A stretch of 64,000 bases of DNA. It comes from Psychrobacter sp. NG25 (lineage in GTDB: Bacteria; Pseudomonadota; Gammaproteobacteria; Pseudomonadales; Moraxellaceae). The notes beneath the pieces are model-generated. The model saw only the letters and a list, made by a program, of their open reading frames with translations, did not search any database and was not told the DNA's origin. The position numbers were made by a program, and so were the translations under genes. The first letter of the stretch is position 1. Each line of letters opens with the position of its first letter. Positions 27,283 through 35,595 of the stretch are shown piece after piece. Where the stretch lies: NCBI RefSeq assembly GCF_015234355.1, contig NZ_JADGMV010000006.1, positions 124,001 to 188,000 on the forward strand. The letters are read 5' to 3'.

Positions 27283-29721
27283 ATGTCATTACTTGAATCA
27301 ATCACTCAGTCAGAACCGACCAAAAAAGTGACCATGGATGAGCCTGTTGAGTCTTTGTTTAGCACAACAGCGAGCAAACTAGTCGGTAAGCCAATTAACC
27401 GTGTTGACGGCTCGCTAAAGGTTAGTGGGCAAGCGCCTTATAGTGCTGAAATCCATTTAGATAATAAAGCGTACGGTGTCTTGGTCGGTGCAACCATTGC
27501 CAAAGGACAAGTCCAGAATATCGATAGTAGTTCTTTAGACGGCATTCCTAATATTATCAAGGTCGTGACAGACCCTAAGCACTTTTTGCGTAACTCTCAG
27601 CAAGGCGGATTGAAAAAAGCCCCGAAGCAGGGAGCGACTGAGATTTTTTATCATGGTCAGCCTATTGCGGTGGTCATCGCTGAAACCTTCGAAGCAGCAA
27701 CAGAAGGGGCAAATGCGCTTAAAGTCACTTATAAAGATGAGACTGACCAAGCGGCATTGAATTTTACTAAAGAGTTGTCTAACGCCCATGCAGTCGATGA
27801 GAAAAAAGGCTCTGACAAAAACTATGTCCAAGGTGATCCAGAGCAAGGTCTAGCTGATGCCGAGGTGACGCTTGATCGCTTTTATCATACGCCAAGTCAA
27901 AACAGCTCTGCTATGGAGCCACATGCGACATTGGCCCATTGGGAAGACGACAAGCTTATTCTTTATACGGCAAATCAAATGCTGGCGTCTTGTAAGCAGC
28001 AAGTTATGGACGCGCTAGACTTAAATAAAGACCAAGTTCAGCTGATCGCGCACTATGTCGGTGGCGGGTTTGGTAGCAAGCTCGGTATTGCCCCTGAATC
28101 TATTGCCGCTGCCATTGCGTCAAAAGAGCTTGGTCGTCCAGTATTAATTACCATGACGCGTCCACAAGTGATGGAAGCAACGGTCAGACGCTCAAATACT
28201 CGTCAGCGCATTGCAATTGGCTGCGATAAAGATGGCGTTATCGATACGTTGATTCACGATACCATTTCTAGTAATTTGCCAGACGAGGCATTCTTTGAGC
28301 CAACTGCCTTGTCTACGCACTATCTATACAGTGGTAAAAATCGCCGTGTAAATTATGAATTGGTCGACATGAACCAAGTGCTATCAGGATCGATGCGGGC
28401 ACCTGGTGAAGCGGTCGGTATGATTGCGGTTGAGTGTGCGATGGATGAATTGGCTTCACAATTAGATATTGATCCTATAGAACTGCGCCGCCGCAATGAA
28501 CCCGAGAAAGATCCTAGCAAAGATATTCCGTTTTCGTCACGTCAGCTGATCGCTTGTATGGAACAAGGTGCTGAGCAGTTTGGTTGGAGTCAGCGCAACG
28601 CGAAGCCTGCTAGTCAATTGGAAGGTGACTGGTGGATAGGCACGGGCATGGCTGCCGCCGCACGTGGTAATCAGTTACAGTCTTCTGAAGCACGCGCCAC
28701 CTTGCAAGTAGACAAGTCAAAAGAACTCGGTGTCAAAGCTGTTATCGAGACAGATATGACGGATATTGGCACAGGGTCTTATACCGTATTTTCTCAGGTA
28801 GCTGCAGATTTATTGGGTCTGCCCATTGACCATATAGAGATGAAACTGGGTGATAGTGCCTTACCACCTGCATCAGGTTCTGGTGGTAGTTGGGGTGCGG
28901 CGAGTGCAGGTAGCGGTGTCTACCTCGCTTGTGAGCAGTTGCGTGAAATGCTAGCAGAAAAAGTTGGCCTGTATCCTGATACGATTCAGCTAGACAACGG
29001 TCAAATTAAGCAAGTAGGCAAGCACGATTTAACAGCGGTAGAGGCAGCTAAAGAGAATGGTCAAGCGTTCGCTGATAGCACGATTGATAAAATATCAGAA
29101 ACCACAGGAGTCTCATTTTCAGAGAATGTATTAGAAAAACAGTCAGAATCAGAAAAATATGATTTTGACAATACAGAATCATATGCGCTTGCTGACGTGA
29201 TCGCAGGCTATGAGGAGCAAAAAGTCAGTGCCAAAGGACAGATAAAGCCAGGTAAAAATGGCAAGAAATATCGTCAGTCTTCGTTTGGTGCAAACTTCGC
29301 TGAAGTAGCTGTGCATAAAGTCACTGGTGAGATTCGAGTGAAACGCATGACAGGTGCATTTGCCGCAGGTCGTATTCTTAATCATAAAACAGCGACTTCG
29401 CAATGCTATGGCGGCATGGTATTTGGTATTGGTTCAGCGTTGATGGAAGAGGTCATCCACGATAAACGTGATGGTCGCCTGTGTAACCATGACCTCGCTG
29501 AGTACCATGTGCCAGTTAATGCTGATGTGCCGCAGTTGGATGTGATATTGGTCGAAGAGGATGATCCTTATACCAACCCAATGCATATCAAGGGTATTGG
29601 TGAGACGGCTATTGCCGGTGCTGCTGCTGCGATTGCTAATGCTGTCTATAATGCAGTTGGTGTACGTGTTTATGATTTTCCGATTACGCTCGATAAGCTG
29701 CTTTACGAGATGCCAGAGTAA
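27283..29721 (+). CDS. Molybdenum hydroxylase, molybdopterin catalytic subunit (PaoC/YagR-like)
   Basis: An 812-residue Mo-cofactor subunit. Motifs in order: NRVDGSLKVSGQAPYS, YHGQPIAVVIAE, VGGGFGSKLG, GSMRAPGEAVGM, GSGGSWGAASAG, and GIGETAIAGAAAAIANAV with the catalytic Glu. It is about 80 residues longer than E. coli PaoC. The extra length is mostly a charged stretch near residues 570-650 (EKQSESEKYDFDNTES region) placed before the last conserved block. RBS GAGGGAG precedes the ATG. Substrates of relatives are aromatic aldehydes; purines cannot be excluded because a ureide pathway lies in the same window. Confidence 0.93.
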   Translation: MSLLESITQSEPTKKVTMDEPVESLFSTTASKLVGKPINRVDGSLKVSGQAPYSAEIHLDNKAYGVLVGATIAKGQVQNIDSSSLDGIPNIIKVVTDPKHFLRNSQQGGLKKAPKQGATEIFYHGQPIAVVIAETFEAATEGANALKVTYKDETDQAALNFTKELSNAHAVDEKKGSDKNYVQGDPEQGLADAEVTLDRFYHTPSQNSSAMEPHATLAHWEDDKLILYTANQMLASCKQQVMDALDLNKDQVQLIAHYVGGGFGSKLGIAPESIAAAIASKELGRPVLITMTRPQVMEATVRRSNTRQRIAIGCDKDGVIDTLIHDTISSNLPDEAFFEPTALSTHYLYSGKNRRVNYELVDMNQVLSGSMRAPGEAVGMIAVECAMDELASQLDIDPIELRRRNEPEKDPSKDIPFSSRQLIACMEQGAEQFGWSQRNAKPASQLEGDWWIGTGMAAAARGNQLQSSEARATLQVDKSKELGVKAVIETDMTDIGTGSYTVFSQVAADLLGLPIDHIEMKLGDSALPPASGSGGSWGAASAGSGVYLACEQLREMLAEKVGLYPDTIQLDNGQIKQVGKHDLTAVEAAKENGQAFADSTIDKISETTGVSFSENVLEKQSESEKYDFDNTESYALADVIAGYEEQKVSAKGQIKPGKNGKKYRQSSFGANFAEVAVHKVTGEIRVKRMTGAFAAGRILNHKTATSQCYGGMVFGIGSALMEEVIHDKRDGRLCNHDLAEYHVPVNADVPQLDVILVEEDDPYTNPMHIKGIGETAIAGAAAAIANAVYNAVGVRVYDFPITLDKLLYEMPE

Positions 29722-29747
29722 TTTTTTCAAGCCATATGTACGACAGG

Positions 29748-29772
29748 AACCCGCTTAATGAGCGGGTTTTTA
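29748..29772 (+). terminator. Hairpin terminator inside the molybdenum hydroxylase operon
   Basis: Stem AACCCGCT/AGCGGGTT with loop TAATG and a TTTT tail, 26 bp after the catalytic subunit and 44 bp before the XdhC-type gene. If active, it would lower expression of the maturation genes relative to the enzyme. Confidence 0.75.
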
Positions 29773-29815
29773 TAACTCAATCAGCAGTATTGTTAAGTAG
29801 CAAATAAGAGGTGTT

Positions 29816-31129
29816 ATGAATCAGATAGCTGACATTCTTAAGCTGGCAGGTAAGGCTCAGCAGCAAGGCATTGATGCTGTACTGGCAACAGTCGTACGTA
29901 CCGAGGGCTCAGCATATCGCCGCGCTGGCGCGATGATGCTTATCTGTGAGGATGGTCGCTCAGTTGGGATGATTAGTGGTGGCTGCTTGGAGCCGCACAT
30001 TATCAAACGTGCCTTTTGGCTTACTCGTGACGGTTCCAATGTGCAGGTTTATCAGACGGGAGATGACATTGAATATGCTGACAATGGCCAAGCGAAAGCG
30101 GGCGTGAAGCAAACTGAGTCTGATATATATGATGAGCCAGATAGTGATTTAAATGACACGGACTTTGATGAGCTGAATTTTGGATTGGGCTGTAATGGAC
30201 GAGTGCATGTATTATTTGAGCGACTGGCGACGGCTGAGCCATTGTTAGATATCATCAGTAACGTTCGACGTACTCAGCAGCCGATCACAGTGGCGACTTT
30301 GATTCGTGCTAACGACTATCAGCATCAAGATTCTATATCGCAAAAAAGTGATAACTTGCGAATTGGGATGCGTATTAATTTAGATGAACATCTAAGTTTG
30401 GGAGGTACCTCAGAACAAGATAAAATAAACCCTTCAAGTATAATTGCCGATACTGTAGAAAAGTTAGCACAATATAATCTGTCTGATAAAAATGCCGAAT
30501 ATGTGATAGTGGAAAACGGTAAGGCAACAACAGAATGGCTTGTGCAACGATTGCAACCACAAGTGCGTTTATTGATTTGCGGGGCGGGTAACGATGTGAT
30601 GCCACTGGTGACCATGGCCAAGCTACAGGACTGGCATGTGACGGTCATCGATAGTCGCGTACAATATGCGACGCGCATGCGTTTTCTTCAAGCGGATGTT
30701 GTAATGTCGCTACATCTAGATGACAGCGAGACTTTGCTTAAGCTAAGCAATAATGCAGCAGTTGCTTTGATGTCACATAGTTTGAGTCAGGATCGCGCTC
30801 GCCTAGCGATACTGCTCGAGCATTCAGACAATTATAAATACTTAGGACAATTGGGGCCACGCTATCGTACCGAACGCTTAATTAGTGAGATTAGCATGAA
30901 TATTAGCAATCCTGCTATGTTAGAAGCTGGTATCCATAAGTTGCATTATCCGATTGGTTATAAGCTAGGTGGAGATGGCCCTGAAGCACTGGCGCTTGGC
31001 ATTATGGCAGAGATAAATGCCGTCATGCACAATCAAACCGTTTCAGTAGATGGATCGCATAACAATCTCTTAGATATAGTAGCGGAGAATAGTGATACAG
31101 ATCCTGCTATCGTACAGAGTGTCGTATGA
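29816..31129 (+). CDS. XdhC/CoxI-family molybdenum cofactor maturation factor (PaoD-like)
   Basis: A 437-residue chaperone that binds and matures the Mo cofactor before insertion into the hydroxylase. The N-terminal XdhC_CoxI domain has VVRTEGSAYRRAGAMMLI and GMISGGCLEPHI; the C-terminal Rossmann domain has VRLLICGAGNDVMPLV, MSHSLSQDRARL and LGQLGPRYRT. Residues 80-115 are an acidic insert (ESDIYDEPDSDLNDTDFDEL) just before the conserved FGLGCNG. The stop overlaps the next ATG as ATGA, so it is coupled to the MocA-type gene. Confidence 0.9.
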   Translation: MNQIADILKLAGKAQQQGIDAVLATVVRTEGSAYRRAGAMMLICEDGRSVGMISGGCLEPHIIKRAFWLTRDGSNVQVYQTGDDIEYADNGQAKAGVKQTESDIYDEPDSDLNDTDFDELNFGLGCNGRVHVLFERLATAEPLLDIISNVRRTQQPITVATLIRANDYQHQDSISQKSDNLRIGMRINLDEHLSLGGTSEQDKINPSSIIADTVEKLAQYNLSDKNAEYVIVENGKATTEWLVQRLQPQVRLLICGAGNDVMPLVTMAKLQDWHVTVIDSRVQYATRMRFLQADVVMSLHLDDSETLLKLSNNAAVALMSHSLSQDRARLAILLEHSDNYKYLGQLGPRYRTERLISEISMNISNPAMLEAGIHKLHYPIGYKLGGDGPEALALGIMAEINAVMHNQTVSVDGSHNNLLDIVAENSDTDPAIVQSVV

Positions 31130-31830
31130 GCAAGAGTGCATTTACAGAAAGTACTGAACGACAGCGCCAAAACCATGCGGTCATCATCTTGGCAAGCGGA
31201 CTAAGTCAGCGTCTTGGTCACCCTAAGCAGCTGCTCGTTAAGAATGGCGAGCCGTTGATTACTTATATGACTCGACTGGCAACAACTACCAATCCGCAAG
31301 CCATCGTCGTTGTCATTCCTGATAGTCATTGTTTGATTGCTAGTGCGATTATAGAGTTGGCTAATCAATACCCAACGGTTCAAATAGTGGTGAACTTACA
31401 AGCTGAAACGGGTATGGCACATAGTTTACGTTTGGGTATTGAGACAGTTGCTGCTTTTGAATCGAATTCAATCGATCAAGTGCTCATCATGGGAGTGGAT
31501 CAAGTATTATTAGATGAGCCACATTTAACATCATTGCTAGCGGGCAAGCAGACGGTAGTGACCAGTCGTTATCACAGTTGGCAAGGTTTAGAGAGACATC
31601 GAAAACGGGATGAAACGGTATCTGATATCATTGGTCTGCCTCTAGCTATCAATTATAAATTGCTCAAACAATGGCAGTCAGAATTGATAGGAGATAAGGG
31701 ACTTCGTCACCTAATTAGAGGACTGCCCGCTGAAAAAATAGGTAGGGTTGATAATGACCAACTTAGCTACGATATTGACACACCGGAGCAGCTAGCATTT
31801 GCCAAAAAACAAGGGTGGCTTGATAGCTAG
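31126..31830 (+). CDS. MocA-type molybdenum cofactor nucleotidyltransferase
   Basis: A 234-residue nucleotidyltransferase of the MobA/MocA fold. The nucleotide-binding loop is LASGLSQRLGHPKQLL, and VLIMGVDQVLL supplies a metal-binding Asp. MocA adds CMP to molybdopterin for xanthine-oxidase-family enzymes, which matches its place as the last gene of this operon. The IDTPEQLAFAKKQG end is typical of the family. Confidence 0.9.
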   Translation: MSKSAFTESTERQRQNHAVIILASGLSQRLGHPKQLLVKNGEPLITYMTRLATTTNPQAIVVVIPDSHCLIASAIIELANQYPTVQIVVNLQAETGMAHSLRLGIETVAAFESNSIDQVLIMGVDQVLLDEPHLTSLLAGKQTVVTSRYHSWQGLERHRKRDETVSDIIGLPLAINYKLLKQWQSELIGDKGLRHLIRGLPAEKIGRVDNDQLSYDIDTPEQLAFAKKQGWLDS

Positions 31831-31878
31831 CCTGATTGTCCTAATTTATTTTGAACAGTATTAATTTTGAACAACGAA

Positions 31879-32439
31879 ATGCGAGAAAATCAAATTATAA
31901 ATACGATAGAAACAGAACGCTTATATCTTAGACAGTGGCGAGCAAGTGATTTTGCAATATTCGCTGAAATGAATGCTGATCTTGACGTAATGAAGTATTT
32001 CCCTAAGCCGTTATCACCAAAAGTGAGCGAGGCGATAGCCAATAAATGCTCGCAGCTTATTGAAGATAAAGGTTGGGGTTTTTGGGCGGTCAGTCTAAAA
32101 GAGACATATACCTTTATTGGTATGGTTGGCTTAAATGAAGCGCATGCTGATATGCCATTTGCACCTACTGTTGAGATTGCTTGGCGATTACACAAAGATT
32201 ATTGGGGACAAGGTTATGCAACGGAGGCAGCACGGGCGTCATTGAAGTTTGCATTTGAGGTATTAGAACTTGAGGAGGTCGTTGCCTTTACGGCTGTTAT
32301 TAACAAGCACTCGCAACTGATTATGCAGCGCATTGGGATGAGTGATATACAAGAAAACTTTTACCATCCAATGCTTGAGTCTAATCATCGACTTGCTGAG
32401 CACGTTTTGTATAAGATTACTCCGGAGCAAAGATCGTAA
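31879..32439 (+). CDS. GNAT-family N-acetyltransferase (RimJ/RimL type)
   Basis: A 186-residue acetyltransferase. It begins with IETERLYLRQWRASDF, typical of the RimJ/RimL-like group that modifies protein N-termini or small amines. The acetyl-CoA loop is YWGQGYATEAARASL and LEEVVAFTAVINKHSQ follows. A TTG at 31867 would add four residues. It follows mocA by only 48 bp but the link is probably not functional. Substrate unknown. Confidence 0.88.
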   Translation: MRENQIINTIETERLYLRQWRASDFAIFAEMNADLDVMKYFPKPLSPKVSEAIANKCSQLIEDKGWGFWAVSLKETYTFIGMVGLNEAHADMPFAPTVEIAWRLHKDYWGQGYATEAARASLKFAFEVLELEEVVAFTAVINKHSQLIMQRIGMSDIQENFYHPMLESNHRLAEHVLYKITPEQRS

Positions 32440-32546
32440 GCTTATTCTCAGTATGTTTTTTTCACACGAGAATTAGTAAATAATAGACCCATAATAAAAG
32501 TGGAAAAAATAAGTAGTGTAGGATGCGCTAAATATGAGGACGCGCC

Positions 32547-33173
32547 CTAGTTAAGAAACCTCAATCCAGAGGTTTTGAGTGCCCATACTAGCTCTACAAA
32601 GGCGCGACTATTCGTCAAAGGCTCACCATCAATTATGAGCACATAGCCTGAGCTATCAATCCATAAGAATACAAAACTGGTCTCAGGGATGAGCAGGTCG
32701 ACCTGCTGAAAGAATGAGATCGCTTGGCTTTCTACGGCCCATCCGCGTTGCTTTTGTCGTAGCATAAATCCTGAAAAATCAGCCGCCGCGACACTAAGCA
32801 TATCTGCTTCTTCTTGGCTGTAGCCAATACGTGCCAAGCAAAACCCTTCATCAGAGCCAATGGCAGCGCGGCGTTTGCCCGATAAGCTGGCAACCACATA
32901 AGGCAAAAACTGATCTAGTGGCAGATTGGGCGCTGGTAACAGGAGAGACAGTTTCTCAATCCAACCTTGTTCTATGAAATTTTGCAGCCATTCATCAGAG
33001 TAACGTTCGAGCCAGTCGGCAGCGAGTAACGTCTGCGCATAGGATAACAAGTCTTGTAGTGATAGCTGCTCCTCAGTGGGTTCGCCTTGTGAAAATGCCT
33101 CAAAAATACCGGCTGGGGTTAGAGTCAGATACGTTTTATCAGCATTTAAATAAGAAGACATAGCAGCTACCAT
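32547..33173 (-). CDS. Unknown protein with a possible Roadblock-like C-terminal domain
   Basis: A 208-residue cytosolic protein I cannot assign to a named family. The first 80 residues are helical and Leu-rich (LSLQDLLSYAQTLLAADW). From about residue 100 it reads AAIGSDEGFCLARIGYSQEE, then ADMLSVAAADFSGFMLRQ and SFVFLWIDSSGYVLIIDGE. This resembles the Roadblock/LC7 pattern of a strand with a small loop, a long helix and two further strands. That is inference by eye. It is the last gene of the minus-strand cluster that starts with a true Roadblock protein at 35958. Confidence 0.72.
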   Translation of the reverse strand: MVAAMSSYLNADKTYLTLTPAGIFEAFSQGEPTEEQLSLQDLLSYAQTLLAADWLERYSDEWLQNFIEQGWIEKLSLLLPAPNLPLDQFLPYVVASLSGKRRAAIGSDEGFCLARIGYSQEEADMLSVAAADFSGFMLRQKQRGWAVESQAISFFQQVDLLIPETSFVFLWIDSSGYVLIIDGEPLTNSRAFVELVWALKTSGLRFLN

Positions 33174-33210
33174 TATGATGAAGGTTATAGAGTGGCGATA
33201 AATTAGGTTT

Positions 33211-33320
33211 TCATATAGTTGAATTCAAATAATTTTGATACAAGGAAACCGAGTCCAAGTTATACATTAGTATGCTTAGCGAGGAAGACGATGTAGCGAA
33301 TTTATATGGATTTGACTATA
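33211..33320 (-). repeat. Inverted repeat arm, left (dispersed repeat copy 2)
   Basis: Reverse complement of 33954-34061 with about 8 mismatches in 108 bp by eye. It overlaps the 3' end of the gene at 33302-33925 and supplies its last six codons and the stop. The core CTCGGTTTCCTTGTATC on the minus strand ties it to the dispersed family. Confidence 0.9.
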
Positions 33321-33925
33321 GTTTGATCAAGGCGCTGTTGACAGTTATTCCAACGCGCATCGAATTGCCAGTCACTTTTACCCAAGCGAAACCACACTAA
33401 GGAAAAGGCAAGTCGATCATTGCGAGCGATACAGTGTGCAAAGAACTCGTTTTCGACTTGCTCAATCGTACCCCAATCCTCATTAGTACGTGCTTGCATC
33501 AGCTCGGCTGTAATTTCTTTGGAGATTTCCTTGGCATCATCGCTACTGATACGTAGTCGTTGTTTTTTCTCATTGAGAGACGGTGATATCAATACACTCC
33601 AACGGGTCGCGAGCATACTATTGCGTTGAATATATCTTTTTTTGTCAATACAGTCGCGGAACCCTTGTTGAATATGAGGATACAGGCGATCTTTGACACG
33701 AATGAACAGGTTATTCACATCATAAGGAATGTCATACCAGCAGCCATAAAAGAAGTCTGCAACAGCGCCTTGCAGCGGCTCTCTCTCGGTCAATAGTAGC
33801 GCCGCATTGATGCGTTGTTCATGAAAATGACGGTTGTTGGGTGCCAAAAACACTTTACGCGAGTATAAGCGGAATACTCGCCGCGCTTCCATCTCGTTTT
33901 CTTTAATAAGATCTGAATCAGACAT
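33302..33925 (-). CDS. Unknown protein bracketed by inverted repeats
   Basis: A 207-residue cytosolic protein, charged and mostly helical, with no domain I recognise. It begins MSDSDLIKENEMEARRVFRL and contains GCWYDIPYDVNNLFIRVKDR and a TRWSVLISPSLNEKKQ segment. AAAGGA precedes the ATG at a normal distance, so it is probably expressed. Two nearly identical 108-bp inverted repeats flank it: one ends 28 bp before the start codon, and the other forms the final codons. It sits between the PhnD-like gene and the unknown gene at 32547 on the same strand. Confidence 0.78.
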   Translation of the reverse strand: MSDSDLIKENEMEARRVFRLYSRKVFLAPNNRHFHEQRINAALLLTEREPLQGAVADFFYGCWYDIPYDVNNLFIRVKDRLYPHIQQGFRDCIDKKRYIQRNSMLATRWSVLISPSLNEKKQRLRISSDDAKEISKEITAELMQARTNEDWGTIEQVENEFFAHCIARNDRLAFSLVWFRLGKSDWQFDARWNNCQQRLDQTIVKSI

Positions 33926-33953
33926 AACAATATCCTTTGAGTCACGGTCGCTA

Positions 33954-34061
33954 CATAGTCAAATTCATATAAATCCGCTACATCGTCATCCTCGCTAAGC
34001 GTACTAATGTATCACTTGGACTCGGTTTCCTTGTATCGAAATTATTTGAATTCAACTACAT
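33954..34061 (+). repeat. Inverted repeat arm, right (dispersed repeat copy 3)
   Basis: Matches the reverse complement of 33211-33320 with about 8 mismatches. It lies in the 245-bp gap between the PhnD-like gene and the unknown gene, where the promoter or leader of the latter would be. Confidence 0.9.
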
Positions 34062-34115
34062 TCAGTTCCATATAAATCAGATAGATTGTCAGGCCCGTTC
34101 AGTCTACTGTTTATA

Positions 34116-34145
34116 GTGCTCTTACTTGTAGTGCTCTTACCTGTC
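34116..34145. repeat. 15-bp tandem duplication
   Basis: TAGTGCTCTTACTTG at 34116-34130 is repeated as TAGTGCTCTTACCTG at 34131-34145 (one mismatch). It lies just after the PhnD-like gene and next to the inverted repeat arm, in a stretch that also resembles 35484-35510. Confidence 0.85.
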
Positions 34146-34170
34146 CTCTCTTGCGTATGTAGCCCAGTAA

Positions 34171-34920
34171 TTAGTCCAGCAACGTCTGCATCAAATCTAT
34201 CATAAATTCGGCATCTTCTTCAGTCATCGCTTCAAACCCTTGAGGCATACCAAGTTCGGCTAAGGCTTCTTTACCATCATCATCATTGTGCAGATTGAGA
34301 ATGGCTTCTATAAAGATTTTCGCATCAAGGAAGTCGTCTTTAATAAGTAGCACGTGGCTGATGTCAGCCAAGTCACTTTCGATAAGTACGGAGAGCTGAG
34401 TCTTGGTCAACCGCGAAAGGCTATGAAAAATCTCTGCCAAGAAGAAAGCAGCTTGGGCATCCCCTTTAATGACTTTACGGGCAGCTGCCTGATAGGTTTC
34501 AGTGACATCCCATGTCAGATCAGATTCTTCGATATCAACGGCTTCTAGTAATCGTAAGCCAATCAGTTTGACATCTCGGTTGTCTGCCATGGCGACTGTA
34601 GCGCCAGCTTTAATGTCTTCTAAGTGGTTAATGTCGCTATTTGCAGCAGCGGCAATGACCATCTCATCAGACTTTCCGATAGGGCGGGCGATGGCACGGT
34701 AGCCTTGCTCACGGATTAGGGTGGCTGCATCAAAAGGGTTGGCGTAAATGACCTGAATGTCACCAGCATGAATGACTTGCTCTTGTTCAGCATGTGATGC
34801 GGGGATATTCAAGTGCATATTTAAGTTGGCACGTTTTTGAATCAACGTATTGAACATGTGCCAGCCTGCAAAACGCTCAGGCGAAAAATCTGGGGCGATT
34901 AACATATTGTGTGTCGTCAT
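34171..34920 (-). CDS. PhnD-like periplasmic-binding-fold protein without signal peptide
   Basis: A 249-residue protein of the PhnD/phosphonate-binding type (SBP_bac family): MLIAPDFSPERFAG, GDIQVIYANPFDAATL, NHLEDIKAGATVAMAD and YQAAARKVIKGDAQAAFF fit the fold. Normal members carry an export signal and feed an ABC importer; this one starts directly with the first strand and has no permease or ATPase nearby. It is therefore expected in the cytosol as a ligand sensor. It begins 3 bp after the PAS gene ends, with GAGGAAGG before the ATG, so the two are co-translated or nearly so. Confidence 0.82.
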   Translation of the reverse strand: MTTHNMLIAPDFSPERFAGWHMFNTLIQKRANLNMHLNIPASHAEQEQVIHAGDIQVIYANPFDAATLIREQGYRAIARPIGKSDEMVIAAAANSDINHLEDIKAGATVAMADNRDVKLIGLRLLEAVDIEESDLTWDVTETYQAAARKVIKGDAQAAFFLAEIFHSLSRLTKTQLSVLIESDLADISHVLLIKDDFLDAKIFIEAILNLHNDDDGKEALAELGMPQGFEAMTEEDAEFMIDLMQTLLD

Positions 34921-34923
34921 GAT

Positions 34924-35418
34924 TTAGCCTTCCTCATTTTGTTTCATTTGGGCATATTGCACCATTGCCGCTTCGATTTTGCTGCGTGATGGCTTGCGTC
35001 GTACGGAGGTATAGCCTACGGTTTCGCCATGACGAACGTTAGGTACGACGGTTGCATAGACCCAATAATGACTACCATCTTTGCATAAGTTTTTGACGTA
35101 GCCATGCCATTTTTGTCCTGCTGTGGCAGTGTCCCACAGATCTTTATAAGCCGCTTTTGGCATGTCAGGATGGCGCAAAATATAATGCTGCTGGCCAATC
35201 AATTCATCGACATGGTAACCGCTAATCTCAACAAAAGCATCGTTGACGTGTGTCAGTATGCCATCCAAATCGGTACGCGATACAATCAATTTGCCATCTG
35301 GATAAGGGCGTTCGATACCAGTGTCATAGACAGTACGCGACGTGCCATCGTGGTAAGTTAAGGTAAGCTGTTCGGCAGGCATATCAGGCTTGTGTGCATC
35401 AGGGATTGGAGAACCCAT
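34924..35418 (-). CDS. Aer-like PAS-domain protein
   Basis: A 164-residue protein that is essentially one PAS domain of the Aer type. It has LIVSRTDLDGILTHVNDAF, GYHVDELIGQQHYILRHPDM, and KNLCKDGSHYWVYATVVP. This HPDMP...W.G..KN...G..YWV pattern is the redox-sensing FAD-PAS of aerotaxis receptors, but here there is no methyl-accepting or kinase domain. AAGGAG sits six bases before ATG 35418, so I prefer it to the ATG at 35433. It is the second gene of the Roadblock cluster. Confidence 0.88.
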   Translation of the reverse strand: MGSPIPDAHKPDMPAEQLTLTYHDGTSRTVYDTGIERPYPDGKLIVSRTDLDGILTHVNDAFVEISGYHVDELIGQQHYILRHPDMPKAAYKDLWDTATAGQKWHGYVKNLCKDGSHYWVYATVVPNVRHGETVGYTSVRRKPSRSKIEAAMVQYAQMKQNEEG

Positions 35419-35477
35419 GGTCATCTCCTTCATTGGTCGTTATGTAGTTAATTCTTTATAAATTGAATACGGTATCA

Positions 35478-35560
35478 GCCTTGCTTAGTCTACTACTTGT
35501 AGTACTGTCACCCGGCTTCCTTGTATCCAAATTATATTGAACCGACTATGTTTATAGTAA
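35478..35560 (+). repeat. Dispersed repeat, copy 4 (degenerate)
   Basis: Contains CGGCTTCCTTGTATCCAAATT and then a TTGAACCGACTATG-like end, aligned with the right half of 33954-34061 at lower identity. It lies in the gap between the PAS and Roadblock genes. Confidence 0.55.
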
Positions 35561-35595
35561 TTAAAAGGCTAATAAATTCAATAAGCAGTCGCCGA

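Noticed and set aside
25620..29721. Calling the molybdenum hydroxylase a xanthine dehydrogenase (xdhAB)
   Set aside because: Three separate subunits and the Cys-rich loop in the FAD subunit match the PaoABC type better, and it is far from the ureide genes.
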